Shown piece by piece: positions 1-15,300 of a stretch of 64,000 nucleotides of DNA. Position numbers and translations under genes: made by a program. The notes under the pieces are model-generated. The model saw only the letters and a list, made by a program, of their open reading frames with translations, ran no database searches and was not told the DNA's origin. This DNA is from Prunella strophiata (lineage: Eukaryota > Chordata > Aves > Passeriformes > Prunellidae). The stretch is taken from the NCBI GenBank assembly GCA_036583965.1, contig JAZBQD010000027.1, positions 29,953,001-30,017,000 on the forward strand. Direction: 5' to 3'. Each line of letters opens with the position of its first letter. Within the stretch, counting starts at the first letter, position 1.

Positions 1-1775
1 ACTGCTGCATTATTTACTTCTCACTGTGTTGTTAGGGAAGAGGCAATACAGATAACACTACAATATCCTAGGACTAAGCCTCAGTAAGATCATGTTTCTG
101 GGGAATAATGTTTCTGCCAAAAAGGAATTTAATGAGGTGACAGATTGAAAAGGATAATCTCCAGCCTTCCTGGCCAAGAATACAGAAATAATTCTCCAGG
201 TGACCAAAGAATAGTTTCAACCAGGAACTAAAACAAGGTAGAGAATCACAACTTCTGCAGAACTTTTTGGAAGGGCATGAAATCTCATATGATTTGCATT
301 GCCACTGCCATTTCCAAATGATTTCCCTGCATTTTGATTGGGATCACCAGCCATTTACAGACATGATGGAGTCTCTGCCCTATCTCCAAGATGGTTGCAT
401 ATATAAATAGTGATGTAGTACAAGACTGACAATTTTTAAAATTTAAAACTGGACTGTGACTGACACTGCTTATGGTCACCCAGAAAACTGCATTTGAATA
501 AAATACCATCAATGTAACATATGAATTAGGTCACAGATAAAATTAGATTGCAAATCCAGCCATAACAGATACTGTTAATTTTCACAATTATTTCAATGGG
601 ACCTAAACTAAATTTTTGTGGGGAAACATTTCAGAACACTTTATATAACTTCCTCAAAGGTGACTAAAATTCTTTTTCACTTATGGAAAGCAAGTAAAAC
701 AATTTCAATCTTACAGGAGAAATTCACAAGCATTAGGCAAGAAAGGACAACAATGAGAAGGGCTTGAAAACAGCTTTTTTTTTCCTGTGAACTTAGTCCA
801 TACAAGACAGGGCTTTCCACTGACAGATTTTTTTTTTTTTTTTCTGTTAACTCACTGTGTCTCTAAGATGCAGCAATCTCTGCATTGATTGATTGCCAGA
901 AGGTTTCTTCTGTCCACTCTAAACCCTGCTGGTCCTCATTTCAGCTTCATGCTCTTTCTTCAAAAGCAGAAAGCTTTCAGCACCCTTTCTTGCTTTAATT
1001 TTCCAAAATTCCCAAACATTTGAAGCCAGCCCACCATCATAGTTGGTACTTCTCCCATGAATCTTCCCTTCCTCCCCATTATCCCTTGGGTTTCCATGTC
1101 ACTCACCAGCTTTCAGGATGGTTTTGCAGAAGTCCACAATCAAAGACACTATTTTATTACAACTTTGTCATAAGGAGTGCTCATTCTACACCAATTCAGG
1201 GAAGTTGTCTGCAGTTTTAGTGGCTCCATGCACCTTGTTCAAACCCCATATTGGATAGCTGTATGAAATTTATATATTTTATATATTTATATATTTATTT
1301 TATTGTTATGCATTGTTTGCACTAAGCAATTTCAGACAGAAACAGGAAGCATTATTTTGATACACAATAAATAAGGCATTTCAACGAGAGAGAAACACAC
1401 AATGCATTGTAAGAGCATCACTGCTGTTAAGGTATGGGCTACTACAACTTGTTGCTGAGCTACAATATTCTAAAAAGGCAAAATAGCAATGACTTTCTCT
1501 GAGGCTGGGATCTGAGCAACCACTGCATTTGACCTACACTGTTTATATTGACCAAAGAGTTATTCAAATAATTTGTTGTCTTTTTGTGTGTGTTTTCTGG
1601 CATCTAACACAGCTTTGAGCAAGTGCACAGCAATTTCTAAAAGCATATGATGATTTAGATGAAGATACAGAAGAGGCTGTTCAAAATGGTTATTGAAACA
1701 CTAATTTTCCACTAGCAATGGATGTACCCAGTGCAAGCTGGGAGTTTTAAAAAATGTTAAAAATTTAATAGTTCA

Positions 1776-1806
1776 AATATATAAAATATATAAAATATAT
1801 AAAAAG
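1776..1806. repeat. 9-bp AT minisatellite (ATATAAAAT)n
   Basis: Three near-perfect tandem copies of a 9-bp unit made only of A and T, followed by AAAAAGG. It is a simple low-complexity repeat with no sign of function. Confidence 0.8.
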
Positions 1807-4800
1807 GTGGGGGAGAAACTTTTATTTGCTTCACTCTTTCAGGCTCTATTTAAGTCCAGTGTTAGGAGTCAATATTTGCATCAGAGCATGAGGTTCACTT
1901 GTCCCCAGGCATTAGGAAAAAACAGCTTTATGGATAAGTATTGCTCCTAAAAAACTTTTAGTTTGACAAAACAGAGTCTAACCAATGTTTTCATCTGTGT
2001 CAAGAAAGACTAACATAAAACAGCATGAAGTTCCTAAAGAGCAACTGCAGTGGAAAACACAGAAATGGAGAGAATCACTGAGTATGAATAAACAAAGCAG
2101 CAAGAGATAGTGATGTATGAAGAATAAGTGTCAGGAAATTATCCCTAATTCTTTGGGATAATTATAGCTGCTGAGCAGAAGGGCTGAGCACCTCAGGCCC
2201 AGCTGATGTTGATGAGGGATCCTGCTACTCCCTATCCCTAATAAAGCAGCTTGCTGTTTATAGGGCTTAAAGGAAAACAAACAATTCTCAGGATCTCTCT
2301 CCAAAAAAGTAGCAAATGCACATTTTAAAATTAATTAGGACAAGCTGAGTGTTTCCCAGCTTAAGAGATTCATATAAATATTTTAGGTCCTCTATCTGGC
2401 AAGTTTCAGGTGAATTGATGGAGCAGAAGAGCAAGGAAAGACCACAAAAGTGAGATTGTTGGTTAGAATAAGCTACCACCATCACCAACTGGAGCTTTTT
2501 TGACAGTGCCAAGTGCCTCCTGCAAACTGCCATCAGGAACCTGGGCAGGGGAGTTTTGTTTCCCAGGAAGGGCTGGCCTTGGTGTTCAGGGGGCTGCTGC
2601 CCTGAGTGTCTGGCACCCTGTGGACATTCTGCACAGAGAAGGATTCCTCCCAGAGTGGGACTGCAGGGCCCACACTCCAAGTTACTCCTTTCCCATAGGA
2701 AATTAGCACCTAAATTACATCTCATTGCTACTATAGATCCCTATATTCTCCGCTGTGTTTTCTCTCTTTACAGCTAGTATGGAAACAGAATCAGGCATGG
2801 CAGTGGTTTGCCTTCTCTAGCATAATTACAGGCATATCTGTTCCTGTGTGTAAATTAGTTTACAGCTCTGCTATGTGTTCTACAAGAGCAGAGACTAATG
2901 GAAAACAGAATAATATTGAGTAAAAATAAAATTACTGGGAACATGATAAATTACCCAAATGGTGTTGATGTGACAAAATTAAACAAGAGAGACATTGATT
3001 GACAGGTTTTAGTCAGATATTTATTCTAGGACATGATTAACAGCCAAATGTACATTTTGACAAGGGTGTCAGTACAAGGATAACTTTTAAACTATAACTA
3101 GGTTTTATTTTATTTCTTGGATTACTTTTCAAATGGTTTAGAAATAAAGATGGGTCGATATTCATACTTCCAATAGTGATGATCACAGGGACTCGTCAGA
3201 TTTGGTGATGAGTTTTGCTTGTTTATTTGCTTGTTTATTATACACTCCATAAACAAGCAGATAGGACCTCAAAGTTTACTTGACTAAGAAGTTATTTAGA
3301 TAACATGCTCCACAGCAACAGTAACACAGCCATTTACTTAATTTTCTAGGATCTGGCAAGTGTCCTGAAATGCTGTACTGCTCAGAATAATGCAATATAA
3401 TGTGTCTGAAGTTAGAAACTTGAAAATAAAATTGGAATTACCTCTTTTATTTTTTTTGCATTTTGCAAAAGGCAGCACAAAAACATGCAAGTTTCTTAAA
3501 AGCTTTGGAAAGGCTGTGAATCAAGCACATCATGCATCAGATAGACTGCTTTTCATTATAGCAAGTATCAATTAAAGCTTTTTCTCCTCTTTCTTCCTTC
3601 CATTGGGAACGGGAAATAATTTTCCCATTTGAGAAGTTGTCAGGGGAAGGGTGACTGTTGTTCTGCTCTGTGAAGTGTTCTTGAGTTCAAATGAGCAAGT
3701 TGAGCTTGTTAACTTATTCCTTGTTATTGGCAGACTGAAATATACAATTATGATTCGTGTCAAGTATTTCCAAACTATCTCAACTGTTGATTCAAGCTTT
3801 TTGTATGGAGATCCAAAAATACCTCCTCTTCACCCCACTCACCATCTTTCTGTCTTTACTTAACAGCTGTTGCAAATGACAGAAGTTCCAGTTCAAAAAT
3901 TGCCAGCAGGCTTGGGTATTTTAAAAGTAGTTGAGGCACAAGTATATTTATGCTTCTTTTCTTGGACATAATAACTGTTGCCTGTACAAAATTCTTCTGC
4001 ATAGTTCCTTCTATTAGCTGCTTTTTTACTGGTTTATTATATAACTCTATGAATTATTTTCAAGTGTATATTTTGTCAGGGAAAGTTGTCCTGGTTGTCC
4101 AGAGATGTATTCCAGAATAAAGAAATCTCTTATTTATTCTCTCCTTGCATGGAAGTTGCTCAAACAGTTTTGGTAAGCTTCCAGGATTAATTTGTGAAAA
4201 TTCTTTATATTCTTCATAGTTCTCTACATCCTTTATATACAGAGAGACCTGAGTTTCATTTTTATTGTTGAAAATACCAGCACTCTTTGTAAGCATTTAC
4301 GTTTTGAGGGTGATTATAATTTTTCTTTTGTTCTTGATTCCTCTTTTATCTGGTCTTACAGTACTAACTGGCAATGTAAAAAATGCAAGTGAGATCATTA
4401 CAAACCAGGAAAATATCACAGTGTTCTGGCATTTAAAAACAAAGAAGTCAGTCTTCTTAAGTTCTCTCATCTTCTTCATGATGTGAATGCTCTAATTGAT
4501 GGAAATGCTTGATTATGGTAATATTAAATTACTTAGAAAAACTTTACACACAGACAGAGCCAAGTATCCCAGTGAGATAGAAGACAGTGGATAATGGTAT
4601 CAGAAAAATATTAGAAAAAAATCTGTAGGTGTTTGAGAAATCCTGAAGAGAAAACAGATATAATTAAAATAACTATCAACTCTTCAGCATTAGGTAATGT
4701 TATCTTAAGCAGATTAAACACTTTAGTGTGAAAAAATGCTTCAATTTTTTTCAACCTTTTAAATTTCCTATTTCTTCATCTTCTCTCATTGCCCATCTGC

Positions 4801-5258
4801 CTGTATCTTTCCTTGCTCAACTCCTGTTCCTTCTAACCTTTCCATATGATTTTGCAGTACTGTAGGATCATGATGTATATCTGCCATGTGTTTTGCCACC
4901 AAAAGAGGGAAAGAGTCCAGATTGTGTTCTGAAAAAGGAGGAAAAATGGGAGGCTTAGTCTACAGCTTCTCTGTACCTCAACTTTTTTAAAAGCTCTTGA
5001 TGCATGAGGGAATTTAAAGATGGTACCTTGTGTCTGTTTCCAAGACAATATTAAAACCTTGCTCACTCAAGGGATAGGTCAGCAGAGAGAATAAATTGAA
5101 ACTCTCCAGTGCATGCTATGTGAAAGGAAGAAAAGGAAAAGTGAACCTTCATGATGAGTACTGATGGTCAGCCTCACTGCATTCCTAACAAACTCTTCAG
5201 CACTTGAGTGCCATTTCCCAGAATTCACATTTTAATTCTGAAATCCTGTTTATTTAGA

Positions 5259-5277
5259 TTTTTTTTTTTTTTTTTTT
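5259..5277. repeat. poly-T run, 19 bp
   Basis: An uninterrupted T homopolymer. No retroposed body or target-site duplication was seen next to it. Confidence 0.9.
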
Positions 5278-8200
5278 GTAGTTCCCTTCACATCTAGGAA
5301 TGAGAATGTGCAGGAATGCTGTGTGTTATGCTCCTTTGTCAAAGTGCAAAGGAGCCTGGACAGCTGTTCACTTTCCCTTTAGAAAGGGGAATTTCTCAAC
5401 AAAGAGTGATCCCATCTCTAAATCCCATTACAGCAATCACTTCTCACCAGAAAGGAACCATACCATTATTTATTTTTACATATAATGAACATAAATACTC
5501 CCTAGCAATATTGTTCCTTCACCTGTTTCCAAGAAGCACAAGTGGAGAAATTTTAAGTCAAGTCCTTTGTATTTGGGGGTTTATTGTAGACCAGAGGAAA
5601 TTAATGTGGGGATGTCTTTTAAAATACCAGAAGAACAGTGGCAAAACAGTGAAATATACATAACTGTGGTACTTCTGAATCACTGGGAGACAATCTATCC
5701 AACATAATGTCTTTGATGACCACAAATTCTCAAGGATGCAAAGTTCTTCATTAATATTTAAGTGGCACAGAAACTGACTCACAAATACTTCATGTGTGGC
5801 TTTATCATTTTTGATCCCACATTATCCAAACTTTTCATAGTGGGATGACATTATTAAGCACTGAAGACCCCACTGCAATTAGAAAAATGCAAAAGAAAGA
5901 AGGCTTAGGCAATTTCTACTTGCTCTTTCTTTATTAAACTTTTCCAGCTTAAGAAGATAAAAATATAGCAGTTTGCTCGTGCACAATTCTTTTTGTCTGC
6001 AAAGCAAAATTTTCCCTAAAGCCAAAAGCTTCAGGATAATACTGTCAGCCAATATTTGCCCCAGAGGGAAACACAAACAAGATAATTTATAAGTGTGCTG
6101 GGTTTTTTAAAAACTCAGCAGGAAAATTAAGCCTGCTCAAACTGCCCCATTTTGATAGTGGAGGAAAAATACCAGGAGAAGATTATGAGTTTGAGTCCTA
6201 ATTTACTGAAGAAATTCCAATAATCACAATGATATTAATAAAAAACTGTATGAAAGAAAGAATGGTTTGCCCATAAAAAGATTATTCATCACCAAAAGAT
6301 GTCACCTGGCCCACAGGGACAAAACCAAAGTGGCAGCTGTTCCCAGACAATAAACACCCATTTTTTAGGAACTCTTTCCTATTTCTCAAATGCACCTCTT
6401 CATCTAGAGCAATGATCCAGGTTCCAGCAAATGCAGACACTTAGGGGTGCCTTGGATAAGGATGAAGTTGCCTGTTCTCTGATATGTTGGCATCTGTAGA
6501 AATGGTATGAAAATAGATGTGGGGTTTTATTAAGCCTTTAAATTTGGTATTTGGCTTGTCTCAAACTTCCACCAAAATGAAAGAATAGATGAACTGGGCA
6601 TGTGATTACATTGATATAAATTCAGAGTCTTTTGTATATTGTGCTTGCAAGTAAATGTCAGATAAACTGCAGACCAAGCTGTGAAATATATTAATTTGAA
6701 ATACAAACTTTCTTCTACCAGCAGGTGCCCTACTTAATATCTTTTATTTATACCCCTTGTGACTGAATGGATTGCATCACTGGATTCCTTGTAAGCTCAT
6801 CCTTTTCCCTGCCAGACTGAAAGGTGAAAATCAGCTGTGGAATTCCTTATCAGGCAGTGGACAGGTAGTGATGGCCATGCAGGTGCACCCCATAAGCCTT
6901 CTAGGCAGAGGGGGAACTCCTAGGGGTGTGTCTGTGCCCCTTTGGTCTAAAAGTCACATTGTCAAATACATTTAAACTGTAGAGCAAAAATGTTGTGCTC
7001 CCTCAGTGTGCCCATGGTCTCCCTGTGATGGTTTGACAGGTGCCCAAATGCCAGAGAAATCAGCACAGGAAAACCAGAGCTTGAAACAAAATGTCACAAT
7101 ACATAGAGAAAGTGAAGCTGAAGGGTGAATGACACTACTCAGTTCCCACCAGGGGCTCTTATTTTTAAAGCTTTGTGCTTGAACTGAAGGGCACATAACA
7201 GTTTTTAAAAAAATTAAATTATGAAACCCCGCTTTTCTTTAATGTCGGCCAGTACAGAGTAATGCATCTAAAGTCATTTCAAAGTAAAAAAGAAGAAAGG
7301 AATGAGAACAGAGATTGGTAGATAGGGAATAAGTGTGTTCAAAGCAAAGCCTTCTTATCCAAATGAAGAGAAATGAGGAAGCAACAGCAAAGAGAGAAGT
7401 GCTGTGCTGTAGCCAGATCTATTTTGACTCAGCTTGTTTTCTCCATCACTGCAGAGGGAGAGCTGCACCATCAATCACAGTCAGAAGGACTTTTTCCTGT
7501 TAAATACACAACTTGTCAGGCAGGTGACTAAACTGCAGAACATGCTTCAGCAATGTATCTTAGGACAAGAATCCACACATTAGGCATGACTTTCACAATA
7601 AAACAATTAATTACTCAGGTTCTCATAGATTTAGCTAAAGCTTTGAGGGCAATTTCCCAGCAGCCATTCCCTGAGCCTAAATGAGCTGAAACTTCGTGGA
7701 AAAGTGTGAACTTTATGGTCAGGGGGACTGATTGAAACAATACATTTCCAATATCACAAACTTCTCCAATTAGAATAAATTATGCACAGATTAATAATGT
7801 GCAGAGCAGTCCCTGAGCCAGTATTTGCTGACTAGCTTCCATCAAAACTTCTTTCACATCCTGGGATGAAGAGTGTGTCATGTGTTTCAGGCAGCAGGCA
7901 TCAGCTGTTGTGAAATTCCTTTTCTGAGTGATTCATCTGTGCAGTTTGGAACAGGACTTTTGAAAGCTGAAGTGGTGAGCTCAGAGAGGTGGGATTGCTC
8001 TGGGAGATCCCTCTTCAGGAAGTAGAAGGGGGAAAAAAATGTGTTATAATGCAAATTTTCTTTAGAGTTTTGCAAATCCATGCTGCAGGGATTTTGTTTC
8101 CAAGGGCTTCTCTTTCACTTGTAGCTCTATTTGTTAAATTCCATGTCTTCAAGCCAGGATTGTCCTATGCAACAAATCTCAGACTGATTCTTGAATAATA

Positions 8201-11200
8201 AGAGGATTTCTTATTTCTTCCAGCAAAGACACAGAACTAATACAAAAGTTACAAACACCTTTCTTATATTCAGTGGCCAGTACTGTTTTAGGAATAATTC
8301 CATGATGGTGAATTGTCCTTCTTCAATGATATTTGCAAGGCTTTACATAGTGTAGAAAATATAGATATAGAATTTGGAACCTCTTCACAGGGACCTGAAA
8401 CATTCCTCTGCAAACTGTTACTTCCAGGAGCAAATTCAAACTACACCAGATTTTCAAAAATAGTTTTTAATATTATCAGTGAGATCATAATTTAATAATT
8501 ATTTTCCTCAGCACAGAATACCTCCAAGTGCCTTATGTAAAGGAGAAGCTCTGTTCAGTATAATTAAATTATTATTTTGCCCTCACAATAATAGTGAAAA
8601 CATCTAATATCTATTTAAAAGAATCCTCAGGTATTTCTTGTAGCCTGAATATGCAAAATTTTTACTCCATTCCAGATGTTCATTAGGTTCACTAAAAAGC
8701 CACTTTCATTTAGAAGATATTAAAAGCATCAAGATCATCATTGCTATAATATTTTTCCATTAGTCTTTCAAGACACTCATGAAATGTCTTATAGGGGTTT
8801 TAATTTCCATATCCAAGTGTGAACTTACAAATAGATTTAATTTTGTAAAGACTGACTTTCCAGCCAGCTCACTTCCTGCTTAGTGAGTGGAGGAAAGAGT
8901 GTAATGACTTCATTGTTTTATTTTAATGAAGTACACCAGCCTTAAAAGGAAAATATATATTTTAAAATATCAACAGCTCTGTCCATTTCCAGTGAAATCC
9001 TCAAAATGGAGTTTGGAGTACTTGCACTTCTGGCCTTCATATTGCATTTTCAGACATCTTAGACTGGGCATGACACAAAATTTATGACTGAAGGGGCCAC
9101 AGTCAATCTCATGCAATGAATACAGCTCCAATCCATATTCACCTGTCTTCATTTAAGAATTGTTAGGTTTTAAGGTGCAGGATTTTATCAGCACCTTGTT
9201 CCTTCCTTCTCACCCTACTACAAAATATTCATGCTCTGAGAGGGGCTTGAGAGAGGGAACCTCCTATACTGCTGAGCATTTTGAGTTTCCAGTGTATTTG
9301 TCAAACCTGAAAGTGAAAAACACTGAACAATGAACATGGAAGTTCATACCACAAGAATTTCTTCCCTCCCAACATCTTGGGTTCAAAATGTAATTTTACT
9401 TGTTTTTTATTTACATGTGCCATTGATATAGTGGACTGAACATTGTAGCAAAAGGAAAAACATCAATTTTTGCTGTCACCAATAATTTGGAAACTGATGA
9501 AATGCATATCTGCTTGTCTTCCCACTCCATGTCTTTAAATGGAGGAAGGACACAAGAAAAAGAGAAAGAATAAATTTTGAATTCCTTCTTTCTTATGAAA
9601 TCCACATTATATAATAGATCTGATTTATAACAGATCTGTTTAAAATCAGTGTCAAAGACAGCACAGGCATAAAACAAGGCCTCAAATGTCATCTTATTCA
9701 CCAAATTAAACCAACTTTTGCAAAAAAAAATTATTACCTGGGTTATATTAGAACCTGGACTTCAACATCCTCATGTGAGCCCAAATTCTGACATACTTCA
9801 CAAATTGTAACATTTTTATTACACACAATGTAATATTGGTGAAAATTAGATCTGAATCTTGTGTAGTACTGGAGATGACAAATATGCAACCAAGACATCC
9901 AGACCATGTTTTCATTGAAGGAAAAGGATGAAATTCTGCACCAAAAAAAAAAAATGGCAGCCAATTATTGATATCAATGCTTTTTCTTTTCTCCTTATGT
10001 AATCTGCCTGGTCCTTTAATGATTAAAAAATGGCAATATAACATTGAAGGTAAGATTGAAAGGTATTTTGGGTACCTTTTTTTCTTTTTCTTTACATTCT
10101 TTTGACCATGTAAAATGTTTATTCTCTGCTTTCTCTCTCTCATTTTTTAATCTGAAATATTTGATTATAAAAAGCATAATGAGAATAATGATTATGTTTT
10201 TTTCAAACCCATGTTCATATTACCATATTTGATGAAAAATTCTATAACAAAATCACAGAGTAAGAGAGATGAAAAAGGATTATTCAAGAATCCAAACTTG
10301 GATTTGAAAGTTCCAGAATATTTCCACTGTAAAAATAATTTTAATTTACAAAATCTAATATACTTTTTTCCATTTCTGTATTTTCTAAAAGATATACCAA
10401 AGATGAAACAAAATGAATAAGAAGAAGAGGGTAAGAGAAGAAAAAAGGAGAAAACCAAGGGGAATTTGTGCAGGAATAATTATTGAGAATGCTAAATAAT
10501 CTGTACCAATCTAGTGCAGTGTTTTCATTCAGAGAGGCACAAGGGCAACTTATCTATATCTGGCTTGCAAAAACGGGTGGAGAATTACCCACAGAAACCC
10601 AGGTTGATGACATGAATATGTGCAAGAATTGACTCATGACTGTAAAAAATAGTTGCAATTTTATTTCAAGGTGTCTCACCCTGATCCTTATTCCCTGTGA
10701 CTCCAATTATAAAGCATTTCCACAGGCAGCATTGTCTTTCCATTTTTAAATTCTTCAGAAGATTTTTTGGGCTCACATTGATACTCATCTTTTCTGATCA
10801 CTCTGCTTTAGATTGCAATCAAGGAAAAAATGAACATTTCCTTGCAAAAAAAGACCCTGTATAAGGTACACATGCAAAGGACAATAGCACTTAAGAGAAA
10901 TGAATGAGAATCAGACATCATTTGCTCAAGGAGGCTTTTAAAATCTCCACTTAGGACTGTCACCTTGACAAACTGTGTTCCAAGTTCAAAGATTTTTATG
11001 TAGTCAGATCTCCTATAATGAGACTTTCACAGCCATTTTAAAGAACTAGAGTAAATTACTCACTTTTTCCCCTTATGAAACACAGCTGGAAAATGGTAAT
11101 GACTTCTTTTGATATGGATTCCATTAACTAAATTCTTATTTTGGTAAAAAAAAAAAAATTGTTATTCCAATTGCTAATTATGCCTTTTGCAGCTTTTTTG

Positions 11201-12047
11201 TGGATATATTCATTGCACATATTTTACTTTGATTTTCCTATTGTAAGTGCCAAGGTTAATATTTCAGGTTTACATTAACTGCAAATGTTCCATGTTTAAA
11301 TTAAAGACACACCTTATGTACAATTTAGAGCCTATTTTAGCCTTTAGAATAAATAGAATAAATGTTAGAATAATACATACCCTCTGGGAAGCACTTAGCT
11401 ACTTCTTACTGACTGCTTCATGATGAATCAGGTTTTTGACAACTTGGTTGGTGACCTAATAGGAAATTTCTTTAACTTCATTTCAATGGCAACCAAAACT
11501 ATTAATTTTTGTATCCTTCTCTGCTTCAGAGTATTTCTTTTCATGCATTTAATTTATTTCAGCAAAGTCAGAAAACTGAATGTTTGAAGAGCTTCAGGGT
11601 TTTTACAAAGATGAATGAAGGTGTTTTTGTGTATTTTTGGGATTTTTGTTTATTTTTTAAAATTTGTAATTTATAAAATGTGTATTTAATAAAATTTATA
11701 TTAGAATAAGCTTTTATGTTCTTCCCAGGCTTTGAAGAACACACTTGGCACTGCCTGAGATAAGTATTAAGGTGGTGTAGGTCTTATTATAAGAATTTAT
11801 GTAAGTTAAATAGCAAATTCCTGGGAGCTGAAGCAATCAACAACAACATTGGATAAGAAAAACTCTGCTACTGGTGTGGGAATAAAAGAAGATCTGTGGC
11901 ACAATGGTGGCTTTTCCCCTGGATTCAGTTCAAAAGCTGGCAATATCATATTAAAAACCTCTGGTCCTGCACCTACTTTGGCACTGGGAATCAGCAATGG
12001 TTGTGTTCACAGGAGATGGAGGTGTGTTGTAATATCCATTTATTTTG

Positions 12048-12063
12048 GATGATGATGATGATG
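12048..12063 (+). repeat. (GAT)n microsatellite
   Basis: Five GAT units followed by AT-rich sequence with ATAAT/ATTAT inverted motifs. This explains the isoleucine or methionine runs in the overlapping open frames. Confidence 0.85.
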
Positions 12064-12307
12064 CATGGTATCATTATAATAATTATTATAATTAAAACAT
12101 TATTTTTAAAAGAAAGAATTGCTGACTGCTGAAAACAGCAATGTTGAAATTTCCCCCTGCCTGTGCTGTTTCTGAACAGGGAAGCAGGCAAGTCATGACA
12201 CCACCCTGCCTTTTACCAGGAGGAAAAAATCAACAGTTCCACAGAACGTAGCAGGAAAAAGACCATTGAGTCTGTGCTAATTTTTGTCAGGAGGATGAAT
12301 TAACTAG

Positions 12308-12385
12308 AGGACTTCTGGCCTGTAACACTGGACTTTATCATCTTGGAGGTCTTTTGGAGCCTTAATAATCCTATAATTTCTTTGC
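12308..12385 (+). mobile_element. CR1 LINE, 3'-end fragment
   Basis: The segment reads ATCTTGGAGGTCTTTTGGAG followed by CCTTAATAATCCTATAATTTC. This matches the end of the CR1 3' UTR, usually GATCTTGGAGGTCTTTTCCAACCTTAATGATTCTATGATTC. It is strongly 5'-truncated and diverged, as most bird CR1 copies are. The 71-aa minus-strand open frame across it is incidental. Confidence 0.7.
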
Positions 12386-15300
12386 CTCCTCCTCACTTCT
12401 CCATTTTGATTAAATACAAACAATGATCCTCCTTGCCTAAGCACCTTCACTGCAGCTCTCAGCTCATCACTTACACAAACTCCTTCACTTCCTTTTCTCC
12501 TGCTTCTCATGTCAAACAAATCTTGGAAAAAATTGCTTTCAGACCCTCTTTAATTTTTCTGTAAGTGGTATCATGAGGGCAGGCAAGGCATCACAGGAGT
12601 TACAGGAAGGGAACACTACTAAACTTAAATCAATGTGTTTAATGGCCTCATCAGGATGTTGTTTTCTTTCAATTTATCCCATATAGCTTTTCAGCAGACT
12701 ATTTTTATACCCCTACACTGCTGCTTCCATGCTTTTTTCCCCAAACTTTCATGTCCTCTGCCAGAATTCCAGTGGCTCTATTAAATTGCTTTGACTTAGC
12801 AACCAACCTGAAATACGAAAGTAGCATCAGAAAATATAACTTTATGTGCTTTGATAGCTCATTTAAAATTAACATAATTTACAACTAAATGCAACTGAAA
12901 AAGTAAGTAGCATTCAGAAAAAAAACATTTTTAAGGAGCCATGCAAGGAATGAACAAGGCTGGAGTTGCTGAAGGAGAACTTTTTTTGTGCCACAGTGGT
13001 ATAATTGAAGATTTATACAAAATTCAGTGAAAAACATGATTAAGAATTGCTATGATAGATTATGAGGATTTATGTACTCAAGACAAAACACAAAACATGT
13101 ATGTTTATAAAAACAATGAGCTGCATAATTGCAATTCCTCCCAAAATAAATAAATGCCCTGTCTCTGTCTTAAAAAGAAGAAAAAAAAAAAAAGGTGGAA
13201 AAGGGAGAGAAACCCTGGAGTGTTTATCTGACAAATAAACATGCTAAATATAATGGGACACTACATGGGACCTAAATAATACTTGACCAGAAATCTGTGG
13301 TGAATGAGATTATGAGTAAACCCCTGCACTGAGCTTTCCCTTTGACTGTTCTGAGAGTAGAAATTGTTACTTACTTTGTATTTCTTATTATTAGTAGAAG
13401 AAATATGCTTTCTCAAGCTTTACTAAGTGTTCAGGTAGTCTTAGTTTCTTGATATCTTCTCTCAGGTGAAAAGCACACCAACACCTCCACACACCTTGAA
13501 CTGGACTGTATTTAGTCTTTGTAAATGATCCTGCAAACCATAATAACAGTGTTTCTAGTGAGCAATTGTACAAATTGAGGTACAGCAACCATATTGGCAG
13601 TGGGGTACATTCAAGTAACTCAGAAAGCTGGGACACAGTTCAAATTGTGGGAAAAATATTGATGACTTCCCAGAGTTGTTCTTAGAACTGAGGAAAAAAA
13701 GCTTGGTTAAAATAGTAGTGTATAAAGTGACTAAAGCCACAGTGTTTATCAGGTGTACAAGCACATCATGGTTGTTTCGTGAATTTTAAAGAGTAGCCAC
13801 ACATTAAAAGAAAGATCCAACAGTGCAGAATGGCTTCAATGACTCTGCAATACTTTAATAAGCCAACAGCTAAGTACAGATTCAGTGCCCCTGCCCTGGG
13901 AGGAACTCATTCCACAGAGCTCCCAGTGCTGACAAAACCAACCCTTTGGAGGAATTTTTGTTCTTTCATCTAGTCTCAAAATCAGTGCCCTCCTCTGTTT
14001 CCCCCTAGAAAAATAACTGGAAAAATGAACTGGAATTAAGGGCATCCAAAGCAAATTCCAAAGCAGCACTCTGGGGAGTTCTCATCATACCCCTCCTCTC
14101 TACAGAGCATTCAAAGGAATTCTGATCCCAGGTGCTGCATGTAGCCAGCAATTCTGGGCTGATTTGGAAAGTTTATGCCTAATCTTGCCTGGTATTAACA
14201 TTTTTTACATCTCCTGACTTGCTAGAAAAACAAGATTACACTGAACATTTGTTACCTGGAGTCAATGAGGATATTACTTGGTCACACAAGGGCAAATCCT
14301 CTCATTTCAATTCTGGCAAGGAAATGGATTAAGGTCTTTATCTTCACAGAGTGAAACACAAATATTTAATTCTGGTTTTCATGTTATCATCTCACATGCT
14401 TGGCTTTTTGAGATCAGTCACCAGGATAAAAATAAAAAGGATGTACCCACGAATGAGAATAAATATTCAGATTGCTTCATGAATATGGACAGCAATGACA
14501 AGAAGGAGACATCAAAAGCCTCACAAGATTTTCTGTCTTTAATAATTCAATTTTGCAGCAAAGTCAGTTAGTGGTTGGGAAATAGCAGGTTCAAATGCTG
14601 TAGACTGAGCAAAGGAAAAATGTCTGCTACTAGTTTTGTTTGCCATCAAACACAGATTTTACAGTACAAATCAGGTTTACAGATGGTTTTACAAGTTTAC
14701 AGGGTTTCCATGATAAGAGGAACCCCAAATTTCCACACTGATAGATTTTTCTTAATATTCTTCAATGTTTCAATGAACCTTTATGTGCTACAAAACTTTC
14801 CAGTTTATGATCTTAGATTATTGACTTTCCTTTAAGTCAGAAAGCTGACTTTGCAAGAAGTATGGAAACTTGAAGTAACTGATGATGCTTAAGACAGAGG
14901 AAAAATGTCACATTAAAATAACACAGGTACAAATGGCCAAATGGTGCAGTGCAAAGCAGTGACAAGGTCTGACAAATGCAGCTGTTGGACATCCTCAGCT
15001 GGAGAACACTGTCTAATCTGGAAATGTTAATTCCTGTGTTTGTGTATTAATGACCACTTTCTCTCATGTGGTAAAAGGAAGTCCAGTGTTACAACAGCCA
15101 TAAAAAAGGGCATAAAATAATCTCAAACCTGTTCAGTTACTACTGAGGACTTCAGAGATGAGATATTAATTCTGTTCTGGAAAGTACTACTTCCATATGG
15201 GACATAAAAAAGGAAGAGAAGAAAATAGATTATGAAAGCATGAGTAGATCTTTCCTATGAATTACAGAGAAATTTTAATTACAGTAAAAATTCTATTGCT

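Larger units (their letters stand above)
1..12300. other. AT-rich unique sequence, no gene recognised
   Basis: I see no gene, tRNA, LTR or CR1 piece here that I can defend. Landmarks are poly-T runs at 828-843 and 5259-5277, short AT repeats near 1270-1305 and 1776-1806, a small GC-richer patch at about 2480-2700, and a (GAT)n run at 12048-12063. Open frames up to 145 aa (for example on the minus strand at 2288-2725) have no familiar domain and no splice context. The patch at 2480-2700 stands out by base composition and may be an old repeat scrap, but I could not name it. Near 7026 the sequence opens like some songbird LTRs (TGTGATGGTTTGACAGG), with nothing further to support that reading. 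Confidence 0.6.

Noticed and set aside
2288..2725. 145-codon minus-strand open frame over a GC-richer patch
   Set aside because: The translation resembles no family, and plus-strand frames are open over the same bases. Base composition explains the length.
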